From an uncultured Prevotellaceae bacterium (GTDB lineage Bacteria; Bacteroidota; Bacteroidia; Bacteroidales; Bacteroidaceae): a stretch of DNA of 58,038 nt. The translations under genes were made by a program, and so were the position numbers. The DNA lies in the NCBI GenBank assembly GCA_902776545.1, contig CACYQO010000010.1, forward strand, positions 1 to 58,038. The letters run 5' to 3'. Numbering within the stretch: position 1 is the stretch's first letter; each line of letters begins with the position of its first letter. The notes beneath the pieces were generated by a model. The model saw nothing but the letters and a program-made list of their open reading frames with translations. It was not told the DNA's origin and did not search any database. This document shows positions 39,761 to 48,484 of this stretch, piece after piece.

Positions 39761-42091
39761 TTACTGGAATGGTACGTAACCGATCTTTGTCAGGGTAAAG
39801 CCACGCCCCTGAACATGCAGCGTTAATTGTCCATCGGAATTCTTGCTATTGTTCAGTTTGCTGCAGAAGTATTCGTCGAGCATAATCTCTACATACGCCG
39901 TCGAGGGATAATACCACTCCTCCTTGTCACCAACCATCCTCTTTTTTCTCTCTGCAAACTGTGTGTCAACGAGGAAGGGCTTAGAATCATCTAAGAAAGT
40001 GACAGTTATATAAGGCTGGTCTGCGTCCACATTGCCATCTGCGGTAACTATTCCATGGAAACGGATGCGGTCGCCAGGATAGAACTTAGCCCCCATATAG
40101 TGGTCATAAGGAGACTCCGTGCTGGCATAGTTCCAGTTACTTCCAAACGGCTGCGTACCACTCCAGATTTCCAACTCCGTATCACCAACAATCTCTTTCG
40201 TAGACTTGAAAATCATTGGTGCGGGCGAATACTCGTTATTTACTGGCTGATCATAAAGATAAGCAGGATTGAATTCATCAACCCATCCGGTATTGTTTAT
40301 CTCGCCCGACACATAATTTGTGAAATTCGGATAAGCCAAAGCAATGTTCTTTCTTTCAGAAGTCCATTTGGTCGTGCCATACTTAACCAGTATCTTATGA
40401 GGAGCTGCACCCTGATTTGCATTTAACTCTGCTATCTCATGCCCGTCAAAAGAAGAGTAAATAGGAATATCTTTGATATGCTCATAGCCAGGAATCAACC
40501 ATAGTGTAAAGCTATCACCATCTTTTGTCGTGAAATCCTTTCTTTCATCTCCCTGAGCTGCGTCACCGACTTCTATGGCGCTTCTCACATCAAAAGTACC
40601 ATAAACAGATGAGTTGTTATCACGAGTATTGACCATCGTCGCAACATCAACAGGATCGACAAAGAGGGAATGAACCTGCCTGTTGTTCAGAATCGTGATG
40701 GGAATAGTTCCGCCAGCTGCCAGCAGTTTGATGTCGGCATAATATTTCGTTTCCGTAGGTATCGAGTCTGTCTTTTCCATAGTTGCTGGATTTGTGTCAT
40801 TTGTGTCAGTGTAATGCCAGTTCCAGTTAATGGTATATTTCTCATATTTCCACGTACGGGCATCAAAGACTAGATCGTTATAGTCCAAGTCCTCGCGGGA
40901 AGCACGGCCCAGATCCTCACAGAACACACGTCCAGCCTCCAGCGGAGTCCAATATTCTACAACCGTTTGATGAGGTTCGTCTTTGGGAACGGGTGTCCAC
41001 TCCGAAGCCTCAACGAGGCGGACAATCCAGTCTGTATAGACATCATTGCAGGGATAGCACATATTACCCTGAACAACCTGAGTCCATTTCCAATCGGCGC
41101 CAACGGTTATATCTTTTGTAACCTTAGAACCAGTACTCCAATCATCATAGGTAACAGTGGTAAAGCCTGCATCAATAGCCTCTTGAACATTATGCCAAGC
41201 ACCAGGGATATTAATCTTATTGTTATTCAATTCAGGAACCTCAAAAACAGTATAACTATTATCTGACCATGCAATGAAATCGAAACAAATGTAATATTTG
41301 CCTGCATGGTTTACACCTTTTGAATCGGTAATGTTCTTTCCATCGATAGCAATCCATTTATTGTGGAACTTACTATCCTCTGAGTTGTTATAAGCGAAAT
41401 CATACGTGCCACCATTCTCTACTAAAGTATTTCCACCATAGTTACGATTGGAAGCCGCATTAAAGTTGTTTATATGAGCCCAGTTACCAACTCTTGACCC
41501 TGCTATTTTGCCACTCAGTTTGGCATTAGCATCCATAGCAAAGCTTAACTCGTCCATATGACCACTTCCAGTAACAGAATCTCCATTATTCTCGTAATTT
41601 TTGTAACCGTCTGTACCAGTCCATACCTGTGTTACAAAATAGGTCTGGATGTTTTTAGGAAATTTCTCAAAATACTCATGACCAGCTGCCTTCATTTGAG
41701 CGCGAGTCATATTTACATAATCAAAAACAGCTTGAGCCTCTTCTTCTGTACACTCTGGAATTTCCTCCCACTCATTACCATTCACATTGATATGAGCACG
41801 GGTTCTGGCAAATGCCCTTGAGCAAGCGCGGGTATTCGCCTCGCCATCGGTAACATCAATTACCTCCATCACCATCGTTGAGTCATTGGGATCAAGTTTG
41901 AGAGCAGCACTGTTGAAGCCCCAGTCCTGATAGGGGTCGATATTATCACCAAACACTTCCTTAAAGACTTCATCAAAAGCCTTTATCTTCTGCTGAGCCA
42001 GTGGTACGTACTCAGATTCTTTCTCGGCGCAACTGCACAAGAAGGCTCCTGCGAACAGAGCCAATGCACCCTTAATCAAATACCTCTTCAT
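39761..42091 (-). CDS. LruC/DUF4842-like lipoprotein 3
   Basis: 776 residues. Signal MKRYLIKGALALFAGAFLCSC, lipobox FLCSC followed by AEKESE, an acidic stretch as in surface export signals of Bacteroidetes. It shares the family layout: YQDWGFNSAAL, HINVNGNEWEE, YFVTQVWTG, GSGHMDELSF, HINNFNAASN, acidic module EDLDYNDLVFDA, and end block TKWTSERKNIALAYPNFTNY. An extra C-terminal domain of ~150 residues (FKSTKEIVGDTELEIWSG onward) resembles a beta-sandwich. It is more divergent than lipoproteins 1 and 2. Promoter box TAATTTTG at 42154-42147, divergent from the next gene. Function unknown. Confidence 0.72.
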   Translation of the reverse strand: MKRYLIKGALALFAGAFLCSCAEKESEYVPLAQQKIKAFDEVFKEVFGDNIDPYQDWGFNSAALKLDPNDSTMVMEVIDVTDGEANTRACSRAFARTRAHINVNGNEWEEIPECTEEEAQAVFDYVNMTRAQMKAAGHEYFEKFPKNIQTYFVTQVWTGTDGYKNYENNGDSVTGSGHMDELSFAMDANAKLSGKIAGSRVGNWAHINNFNAASNRNYGGNTLVENGGTYDFAYNNSEDSKFHNKWIAIDGKNITDSKGVNHAGKYYICFDFIAWSDNSYTVFEVPELNNNKINIPGAWHNVQEAIDAGFTTVTYDDWSTGSKVTKDITVGADWKWTQVVQGNMCYPCNDVYTDWIVRLVEASEWTPVPKDEPHQTVVEYWTPLEAGRVFCEDLGRASREDLDYNDLVFDARTWKYEKYTINWNWHYTDTNDTNPATMEKTDSIPTETKYYADIKLLAAGGTIPITILNNRQVHSLFVDPVDVATMVNTRDNNSSVYGTFDVRSAIEVGDAAQGDERKDFTTKDGDSFTLWLIPGYEHIKDIPIYSSFDGHEIAELNANQGAAPHKILVKYGTTKWTSERKNIALAYPNFTNYVSGEINNTGWVDEFNPAYLYDQPVNNEYSPAPMIFKSTKEIVGDTELEIWSGTQPFGSNWNYASTESPYDHYMGAKFYPGDRIRFHGIVTADGNVDADQPYITVTFLDDSKPFLVDTQFAERKKRMVGDKEEWYYPSTAYVEIMLDEYFCSKLNNSKNSDGQLTLHVQGRGFTLTKIGYVPFQ

Positions 42092-42216
42092 TGCAATAAT
42101 ACACTTAATAGACGTTACGTAACTTTAAACTAAATCGATTTGGGTGCAAAATTAATCAAAATATCGATAACTTGTATCACTTTTTCTGTTAAATTCTGTA
42201 AAAGGTGCGCAAATAT

Positions 42217-42274
42217 GTTGCTTGTATACAATTATTTTTGTAATTTTGCACACATATTTTATATTATTAAGGAG
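42217..42274 (+). promoter_or_regulatory. Promoter and strong ribosome binding site of lipoprotein 4
   Basis: GTTG 42217-42220 (one mismatch), 20 bases, TAATTTTG 42241-42248 followed by CACAC. AAGGAG at 42269-42274, 6 bases before ATG 42281, is an unusually good Shine-Dalgarno site for this phylum and fixes the start. Confidence 0.6.
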
Positions 42275-42280
42275 AAAATT

Positions 42281-43615
42281 ATGAGACATCTTAGATGGAT
42301 AATTCCACTGATAGTGACCGTCATCTTGGTAGCGAACATCTCTTGCAGCCCTAACCATGAATTGTTTGATCAAGGGGTCACACAGATCATCAGCGACAGC
42401 CTGTCGCCTGTGGATTCTATAGACAAGCACCACAACTGGATGCTGTCAGAAACTAGAAACATCACGGTGAAGGCCAATGCCAATGTGAATGCCCAATGGC
42501 TGAAGATTTTGACTGCAGACCCGCGTAAGAGTGCAGATGCCGAAGTGGCTACCCAGGTGATGATTGCTGACGGAGAATCGGCCTTCATGAGTTTTTGCTA
42601 TCCCAAGACCATCACCACGCTATATGCCGCACTGGTCGATGACGAGGGACGCTTTACTGTAACAGAATTCACGCCCAACGACACTAAGGTAGATTTCTCT
42701 GAGCCTCTTTATACAAAGCAGCTCATGTCATACATTCCCCAGCCACAGACGTTCGTCTATTGCTATGAGGAAGAGATGCCCGACTTCACGAATCTGGACT
42801 TCGATTATAACGACGTCGTCCTGGGTATCTCCTACGAGCGGACAGGCGAACGGGAGATACGTTTCCATATAACTTTGGATGCTGTAGGCACAGACCGCCC
42901 CATGAGTGCCGCCCTCCATCTGAAGAATTTCAAGTACGACGAAATTGAGAGTGTCACGACCGAAGGAGGTGCTTCGTTCAACGTGAACAGCAAGGGGGCA
43001 GAGATTCCCGAACAAGTCATCTCGCCCAATCTGCTCAGAACCAAGGAAGTGCTGCTGAAGAGTCAAAGTCAACCCAAGGAGGAAGACAGGGAGGCGGTCA
43101 TCAACCTGTTCTGTGATGCCCACTGGGCTACGGGCGACCTGTTAGGGGAGAATGATCAACGTTTGATAGACCACTGGCACTATAACGTGAGCAAGACCAG
43201 CAGTTCTGACATGACATATCGGATAATAGTGCCCAGAGAGGTGACCTTCATCGTGACCTTCAAGGAAGCAAAGGGATTGGAATATCTGAACTTCGACCTG
43301 ATCGATCCGTTTATCATCAAGGAATATCTTGGCGGAACTTTCGAGGTACACCCATTTGCCTATCGCCACGACTGGGTACTCAAGGAATATAAATTAGCAG
43401 AAATCGATAAACTGCCATGGACACTTGTCATCCCTTACAAGAAATTCCGCCACCCTTTGGAGGGCGTGAATATCGGTTTTAAGAAAAAGAACACGATGGG
43501 CTTTGGCGCCTACAGTAGCAGAAGAGGTCACACCTTTGGAGAATGGTCAATGGACCACAACCTCGGTAACGACTGGTATCTGAACGAGTACGCCACCGAA
43601 AACCAGGTATATTAA
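42281..43615 (+). CDS. LruC/DUF4842-like lipoprotein 4
   Basis: 444 residues from ATG 42281 (AAGGAG six bases upstream). Signal MRHLRWIIPLIVTVILVANISC, lipobox ANISC. The N-terminal ~100 residues form a small beta domain (NANVNAQWLKIL, FMSFCYPKTITTLYAALVDD). The core is the LruC-like module: FTNLDFDYNDVVLGISYER and FHITLDAVGTDRPMSAALHL, ending HPLEGVNIGFKKKN and FGEWSMDHNLGNDWY. This pattern is close to the LruC family first seen in Leptospira and common in Bacteroidetes. It is transcribed away from lipoprotein 3 and converges on lipoprotein 5 with 6 bases between stops. Confidence 0.78.
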   Translation: MRHLRWIIPLIVTVILVANISCSPNHELFDQGVTQIISDSLSPVDSIDKHHNWMLSETRNITVKANANVNAQWLKILTADPRKSADAEVATQVMIADGESAFMSFCYPKTITTLYAALVDDEGRFTVTEFTPNDTKVDFSEPLYTKQLMSYIPQPQTFVYCYEEEMPDFTNLDFDYNDVVLGISYERTGEREIRFHITLDAVGTDRPMSAALHLKNFKYDEIESVTTEGGASFNVNSKGAEIPEQVISPNLLRTKEVLLKSQSQPKEEDREAVINLFCDAHWATGDLLGENDQRLIDHWHYNVSKTSSSDMTYRIIVPREVTFIVTFKEAKGLEYLNFDLIDPFIIKEYLGGTFEVHPFAYRHDWVLKEYKLAEIDKLPWTLVIPYKKFRHPLEGVNIGFKKKNTMGFGAYSSRRGHTFGEWSMDHNLGNDWYLNEYATENQVY

Positions 43616-43621
43616 AAACCA

Positions 43622-45853
43622 CTATTCGTCGTCTCTTGTCCAGGTGACGACTTTGCCTGTGACTGCATTCTGGGTGGCATACCATTCGATGGCGGTGTGC
43701 ATGTTTGAGGCCCAGGTGCTGAACTGCGGGTAAGCCACACCGATGTTGATACCTTCCACGGGCCAGAACCAACGACGATCCGTGCTACCATTGATGACAA
43801 GGTAGAGCGGTGTTTCGCCCGTCTCCTGAAGTTTAGTATTGCCGTTAGTGTTCTCTGTGCGCAATGAGAAAGACAGCTGGTCGATACGGACATTACCATC
43901 AGGGAATTTGATCTCGCCCAGTCTGGAGAACACACGGCTAATAGATGTCACATTGGCAGTCTTATCTGAAGCCACACCGATGGCACTGTGTACCTCTTCA
44001 CCAAAGTCTTGACCATTGTAGACGACATTAGTCTTCATCGTGTTTCCGACACACATCAACAGAACATTGGTGACATAGTTGCCTTCACCTTTATCTTCAG
44101 GCACACTCACGCGCAAGACCACATCGTTATAATCATAGTCTTTCATCGCCTCCTGCATGGTCTCGAAGGCATAGTACACAGCATTGGGATCCGGCTCCGT
44201 TGAAATGGACTTCGATAGATAGGTGGTGTTAAACGAGGCGGAAGTGCTATAAGTACAAGTCTGACGGCTATCGTCGCCACAGGCATTGGGGCTGATGTCA
44301 TCATTCCAGACAAGGGCATCCTTGTTACCCACAAGCGTCCAACGGTAATTGTTTTCATTGATGAGCCGTCCCTCGCAGGCATTGAGCCAGAAATAGAACA
44401 GGCGGTTGTTGTCGGTAATCACGTCAAGGTCATATTCGACGGGGAAATCCTCTGGCAATATCAGCTCCACATGGTCGAGCAGATAGGTGCCAGCCTGACC
44501 TGCGGTGGTAATGCAGCCATCGCAGTTGTCGACCTTCAGCAGAGCATTAGCAAAGAAGTTGCTGCCTGTAGGACCCCAAACACCGAAGTTGTCGATGGTG
44601 ATATCGGTAGTCTCGATGGTTGCGGCGTTACCCATATAGACAACCTTGTCGCCCCCAGCACTGCCATTGAGAATGAGCGAGGGACACTGCAGGTAGCTCC
44701 AGTCGTCGAAACAACAACTCTCAGAGAGTATCAGCTCATTATCAACCTTCATATAACTGGCATTCTGCAATGAGAGCATGTCGCTGCTGATCTGATTCAG
44801 CCAAGCAGTGCCACGATTGATGAGTTCGCCATTTCTGCCGTCGGTATTGGTTACGCAAGTCACAGAGGTAGGCGAATCCGTCCTTTCACCGAGGATACTG
44901 CTATTATAAAGGCCACAGCCTTTCAGACGAATCTCATGGGCAGTAATCGTGCCCGCATTATAATTATAGGTGTCGCTGCCTGTGCTATATTCCAGCGTGC
45001 CTTCGCCAGTCACTTCTCCACCAGGGAGGATATAGATCTGGCCTGTGTCGCCGCCACTGGCAGAAGGCATGGCGCTGAGTGTCATACCCTCAGGAATGAC
45101 CACCTTGCCACCACTGCCGACAATCAACACGTTACCTTTAGACACGCGCTGGTTGAAACTGAGCGTCCAAGTGCCAGTCACATAGACTGACATATTTCCA
45201 CGAATGCCGAGTGAAGGTATATAACCTGTATATTCATCGCTGATACTGAGGCGAAGACGATCGTCGCCTTCCGGTTCCGCATCCATCGATGACACCTCAA
45301 CGAAGGGACCCGTGGTATAGTCGCTCAAGGCGGGCATCTGCATGATGGGCACACTCCACCGGTCGTCCAGTCCACCCGTCGGCTGCACAGGACTTATACG
45401 CGACTCCAACTGTTTGCCGCTAAACACCACCTCGCTACCAGAAGCCTTCGCAGGGAAGGACTTGCAGACAGCATGTCCGTCGCTGTCGAAGCAGGCGGCA
45501 TAAAGCAGAGCATCATGGGCTGGACGGCATACCGTGATAGTCTTCGACTCACCGGAGTTCAGACGGACCATGCCCAAATGGGTGGCTGTCGCATCATACA
45601 GGGCAGGCGTAGGGAGGATATACACACGGTATTCCATCGAATTTCCAAAATCGACAGATATCTTGACAGACAAACCCGTAGACGTGCTCCAATCCTGGAG
45701 TGAATCTACCTGCTTGCCACCCATGACAAGGGCAATGAAATTATCCTTGAATTCCTGTTCCGGGGTTGATTCAGATTCCTTTTTACAACCTACTGCCGTT
45801 AAACAAAGCGCAACAGCAGCTGTTAAGACCGTAATCCAGCTCTTTTTTTTCAT
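43622..45853 (-). CDS. LruC/DUF4842-like lipoprotein 5 with beta-helix-like middle
   Basis: 743 residues. Signal MKKKSWITVLTAAVALCLTAVGC then KKESESTPEQE. Residues ~30-140 repeat the small beta domain of lipoprotein 4 (YRVYILPTPALYDATATHLG). Residues ~220-490 are Gly/Asn/Thr-rich short strands (IVGSGGKVVIPEGMTLSA, YILPGGEVTGEGTLEY) that look like a right-handed beta-helix. The C-terminal module has KDYDYNDVVLRVSV, then EGINIGVAYPQFSTWASNMH and IEWY. It is probably cell-surface. Its ATG is 24 bases downstream of tRNA-Met, with no promoter or terminator in between, so it may be read from the tRNA promoter. Confidence 0.75.
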   Translation of the reverse strand: MKKKSWITVLTAAVALCLTAVGCKKESESTPEQEFKDNFIALVMGGKQVDSLQDWSTSTGLSVKISVDFGNSMEYRVYILPTPALYDATATHLGMVRLNSGESKTITVCRPAHDALLYAACFDSDGHAVCKSFPAKASGSEVVFSGKQLESRISPVQPTGGLDDRWSVPIMQMPALSDYTTGPFVEVSSMDAEPEGDDRLRLSISDEYTGYIPSLGIRGNMSVYVTGTWTLSFNQRVSKGNVLIVGSGGKVVIPEGMTLSAMPSASGGDTGQIYILPGGEVTGEGTLEYSTGSDTYNYNAGTITAHEIRLKGCGLYNSSILGERTDSPTSVTCVTNTDGRNGELINRGTAWLNQISSDMLSLQNASYMKVDNELILSESCCFDDWSYLQCPSLILNGSAGGDKVVYMGNAATIETTDITIDNFGVWGPTGSNFFANALLKVDNCDGCITTAGQAGTYLLDHVELILPEDFPVEYDLDVITDNNRLFYFWLNACEGRLINENNYRWTLVGNKDALVWNDDISPNACGDDSRQTCTYSTSASFNTTYLSKSISTEPDPNAVYYAFETMQEAMKDYDYNDVVLRVSVPEDKGEGNYVTNVLLMCVGNTMKTNVVYNGQDFGEEVHSAIGVASDKTANVTSISRVFSRLGEIKFPDGNVRIDQLSFSLRTENTNGNTKLQETGETPLYLVINGSTDRRWFWPVEGINIGVAYPQFSTWASNMHTAIEWYATQNAVTGKVVTWTRDDE

Positions 45854-45877
45854 AAACAGGATGGTTAAAATAACATG

Positions 45878-45951
45878 TGGACCAGCCAGGGCTTGAACCT
45901 GGGACCTCCAGATTATGAGTCTGTTGCTCTAACCAACTGAGCTACAAGTCC
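45878..45951 (-). tRNA. tRNA-Met (anticodon CAU)
   Basis: Cloverleaf on the minus strand: acceptor GGACTTG paired with CTGGTCC (one U-U mismatch, one G-U), D arm TAGCTCAGTTGGTTAGAGC, anticodon arm CAGACTCATAATCTG, T arm CCAGG-TTCAAGC-CCTGG, discriminator A. CCA is not encoded. Anticodon CAU; elongator Met is likeliest, but a tRNA-Ile2 carrying lysidine cannot be excluded from sequence alone. Confidence 0.9.
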
Positions 45952-45964
45952 GCGTTTTGCGATG

Positions 45965-45996
45965 CAAAGGTATAGGAAAATCTTTAAATATCCAAA
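45965..45996 (-). promoter_or_regulatory. Promoter of tRNA-Met
   Basis: Minus strand TTTG (45996-45993), 20 bases, TACCTTTG (45972-45965): perfect consensus, 14 bases before the tRNA 5' end. It may also serve lipoprotein 5. Confidence 0.8.
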
Positions 45997-46035
45997 TTTT
46001 TGAGGCGAAAACACACAAAATATGTGGAAATTAAG

Positions 46036-46043
46036 TATCTTTG
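46036..46043 (+). promoter_or_regulatory. ribF -7 box, near-leaderless
   Basis: TATCTTTG at 46036-46043 followed by CACCCCA and the ribF ATG at 46051. Transcription should start within a few bases of the start codon, so the mRNA is probably leaderless or nearly so. No FMN riboswitch is present. Confidence 0.55.
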
Positions 46044-46050
46044 CACCCCA

Positions 46051-47076
46051 ATGGAGATAATTCGCAACATAGAAAAGACGAGAATGGTGGTAAAATGCGC
46101 TGCCACCATCGGTGTGTTTGACGGTGTCCATGCAGGGCATCGGCAGGTCATCAAACATCTGGTATCTACCTCCAAATTCCCTCATCTGGCATCGATGGTC
46201 ATCACTTTTGACCGTCATCCTCGTCAACTGTTCGATCCCGAGTTCCGCCCTCAGTTGTTGACGACGCAGGAGGAAAAAGAACGGGAAATCGAACGATTGG
46301 GTGTTGATTTCCTGGTGGTGTTACCTTTCACCAAAGAGATGGCTTCACTCTCTGCCCGTGACTTCATGGCGCAGATCCTCAAGGAGAAGCTGAACGTGAA
46401 AAGTCTCCAGATAGGCTACGACAACCGCTTCGGACATGACAGAACGGAGGGTTTCGATGATTACTGGCGCTACGGCCAGGAACTGGGCATCAACGTGTAT
46501 CATGGCGCCAAGTTGTCGTTTCAGGATTATGATTTTGCCATCTGCTCGTCGAACATCCGCAGTCTGCTTGCTGATGACGGTGACATAGAAACGGCTACTA
46601 TCATGTTAGAGCATCCTTACCAGCTCTCTGGCAAGGTCATGCCCGGCGAACATATCGGTCACCAGTTAGGATTCCCCACAGCTAATATAGAGCCAGATGA
46701 TCCCTTCAAAGTGATTCCGGCCAGTGGTGCTTATGCCGTATGGACTCAGATCGTTGATAAGAGCACTGAACAGAACACGGATCAGACCACCCCTAACAGA
46801 AGATTGCTCCATGAAGACGCAATCGCCTACTCAGGAGGGGAAGTGATGCCTGCGATGATGAACATCGGCACACGGCCTACGTTTGAAGGCAGGAACCGCA
46901 CCTTGGAGGTGAACATTTTGGATTTCGACGGTAATCTGTACGGAAAGACGATACTCATCACGTTTGTAGCAAGGCTGCGTGAGGAACGGAAGTTCGAATC
47001 GCCCGAGGCATTGGCCCGGCAATTGGAGGAAGACCAGAAAGCGACAGAACGGTGTCTGGCCCAAATAGATCAGTAA
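46051..47076 (+). CDS. ribF: Bifunctional riboflavin kinase / FAD synthetase
   Basis: 341 residues from ATG 46051; the frame is open upstream but crosses the -7 box. The N-terminal FMN adenylyltransferase part has GVFDGVHAGH at 21-30, VVLPFTKEMASLSARDFM and IGYDNRFGHDR. The C-terminal riboflavin kinase part has EHIGHQLGFPTANIEPDD with the PTAN ATP/Mg motif and MMNIGTRPTFEG. It makes FMN then FAD from riboflavin in the cytoplasm. Between the domains lies IVDKSTEQNTDQTTPNRRLL, longer than usual. It is followed 44 bases later by a CPBP protease gene across a CGTAAAT repeat. Confidence 0.95.
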   Translation: MEIIRNIEKTRMVVKCAATIGVFDGVHAGHRQVIKHLVSTSKFPHLASMVITFDRHPRQLFDPEFRPQLLTTQEEKEREIERLGVDFLVVLPFTKEMASLSARDFMAQILKEKLNVKSLQIGYDNRFGHDRTEGFDDYWRYGQELGINVYHGAKLSFQDYDFAICSSNIRSLLADDGDIETATIMLEHPYQLSGKVMPGEHIGHQLGFPTANIEPDDPFKVIPASGAYAVWTQIVDKSTEQNTDQTTPNRRLLHEDAIAYSGGEVMPAMMNIGTRPTFEGRNRTLEVNILDFDGNLYGKTILITFVARLREERKFESPEALARQLEEDQKATERCLAQIDQ

Positions 47077-47120
47077 ATTGTAATCAATCGTAAATCGTAA
47101 ATATGTAAATCGTAAATCAT

Positions 47121-47879
47121 ATGAAGAATGCCATTATTTATACGTTCGTATTCCTCGCCATTCAGGTGATGGCCGGTTTTATTGTTGACGGCATCTGGCG
47201 CTGGGCGTTTGGAAAAGGCGCCATGGACGATGCCACAGGTATCATCGTCACGACGATGGTGTTTACCGTGATATCTGTAGCTGTGTTCCTGTTGGCGAAA
47301 TGGTGTGAGGTGTCGAGACACTGGATCCGGAAGCGTCCTTGGGTGATGCTGTTCTGGTGCGCCGTCGCTGCCGTCGGTGCCATCATTCCCTCCGTCTGGA
47401 TTCAGGAACATATGCCCGAACTGCCCAATATCGCCGAAGACACATTCGACATCATCATGAGAGACCGCTGGGGATATATGGCCGTCGGACTGTTTGCGCC
47501 ATTTGCCGAAGAATTAGTATTCCGCGGAGCCATCCTGCGGTCATTGTTGGATTGGTCCAGCAAACCCTGGGCAGCCATTGCCATCTCGGCACTTCTCTTT
47601 GCCGCCGCACACATGAACCCTGCCCAATTGCCGCACGCCTTCGTAATAGGTCTTTTGTTAGGCTGGCTGTATTATCGCACCAACAGCATTATACCCGGGA
47701 TGGTGTACCACTGGGTGAACAACTCGGTGGCCTACGTGATGTATAACCTCTATCCCAATCCCGACCTCAAGCTGACAGATCTTTTCGGTTCAGAAAGGAT
47801 GTCGCTGATGGCTGTGGGATTTTCACTCTGCATCTTCCTGCCAGCGTTGTTCCAGTTGAACATGAGATTGAAAAAGTGA
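47121..47879 (+). CDS. CPBP-family intramembrane metalloprotease
   Basis: 252 residues, ~8 membrane segments. The three CPBP motifs are intact: EELVFRG (E130, E131, R135), FAAAHMNP (H164) and HWVNN (H197, N201). These form the active site of the Rce1/Abi family, which cleaves prenyl-type or bacteriocin substrates in eukaryotes and some bacteria. In Bacteroidetes the substrate is unknown. The ATG is preceded by a short CGTAAAT repeat (47082-47118), and the stop TGA lies inside another repeat (AAAAAGTGAAAGGG). Probably co-transcribed with ribF. Confidence 0.93.
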   Translation: MKNAIIYTFVFLAIQVMAGFIVDGIWRWAFGKGAMDDATGIIVTTMVFTVISVAVFLLAKWCEVSRHWIRKRPWVMLFWCAVAAVGAIIPSVWIQEHMPELPNIAEDTFDIIMRDRWGYMAVGLFAPFAEELVFRGAILRSLLDWSSKPWAAIAISALLFAAAHMNPAQLPHAFVIGLLLGWLYYRTNSIIPGMVYHWVNNSVAYVMYNLYPNPDLKLTDLFGSERMSLMAVGFSLCIFLPALFQLNMRLKK

Positions 47880-47898
47880 AAGGGTGAAAAAGCGAAGT

Positions 47899-47924
47899 GG
47901 GCTGCGACCTCTCGGTTGCAGCCC
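47899..47924. terminator. Hairpin after CPBP gene
   Basis: GGGCTGCGACC-tctc-GGTTGCAGCCC, 11-bp stem. The 3' side lacks a T run on the plus strand, while on the minus strand it is followed by ACTTCGCTTTTTC, so it may serve both convergent genes weakly. Confidence 0.55.
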
Positions 47925-48007
47925 ATAACTTCATTTAGTACTTAATAAATTTGAGAGAATCGAAACTTCACAGTTTCATTATAAATATAGAAAGCATAGA
48001 AAAAAAA

Positions 48008-48484
48008 TTATTCCAAGTAGGTAGTCTTCTCTTTGGCCGGAACCTGTGGTACCTGGATTGTGTCACTGACGTTCTCCGCCTGTATCGTGGTCAACACGTT
48101 GACCGTATCTGCCAGTTCCTGTTGTGCCTTCACATAAGCACCTCTCGGGTCTTCCCAAATATCCCACGGCGCCTGGGCAGCGTTGCCCAGCGTCAGGATG
48201 ATGGCCACGATGGCGGCGGCCTTGAACAGAGGCATCAGACGATCCTTCAGCGAGAGGGTCTTAGCCACAGGGGCTTCGCCGATCTGCTCAAGGATACGGG
48301 CATCGAAATCTTCGCCCAGCGGTTCCTCCTTCTGCATTTCGCAGACAAAGAGCGGCTGGTACTTCCGAAGATTCTCAGGAACCTCCGGCTGGCTGAAGAA
48401 CGTACGAAGGATCGACTCCTCCTGAAGAGTGGTCTCACCCTCCCAGTAACGTTCCAATAGCTGTTCGATGTACTTATAGTCCAT
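48008..48484 (-). CDS. Single-TM anti-sigma-like protein
   Basis: 158 residues. The N-terminal ~50 residues (KYIEQLLERYWEGETTLQEE, SILRTFFSQPEVPE) match the short helical start common in Bacteroidetes proteins encoded after ECF sigma factors. One membrane segment at ~86-102 (LFKAAAIVAIILTLGNAA), then a ~55-residue periplasmic tail with no barrel or zinc motif. It overlaps the sigma gene by 11 bases, so coupled translation. It is best read as the cognate anti-sigma or regulator of that factor; the pairing is inferred from position. Confidence 0.7.
   Translation of the reverse strand: MDYKYIEQLLERYWEGETTLQEESILRTFFSQPEVPENLRKYQPLFVCEMQKEEPLGEDFDARILEQIGEAPVAKTLSLKDRLMPLFKAAAIVAIILTLGNAAQAPWDIWEDPRGAYVKAQQELADTVNVLTTIQAENVSDTIQVPQVPAKEKTTYLE

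Noticed and set aside
45960-46050. FMN riboswitch before ribF
   Set aside because: Gap to the start is short, the -7 box is next to the ATG, and no RFN-type conserved segments are visible.
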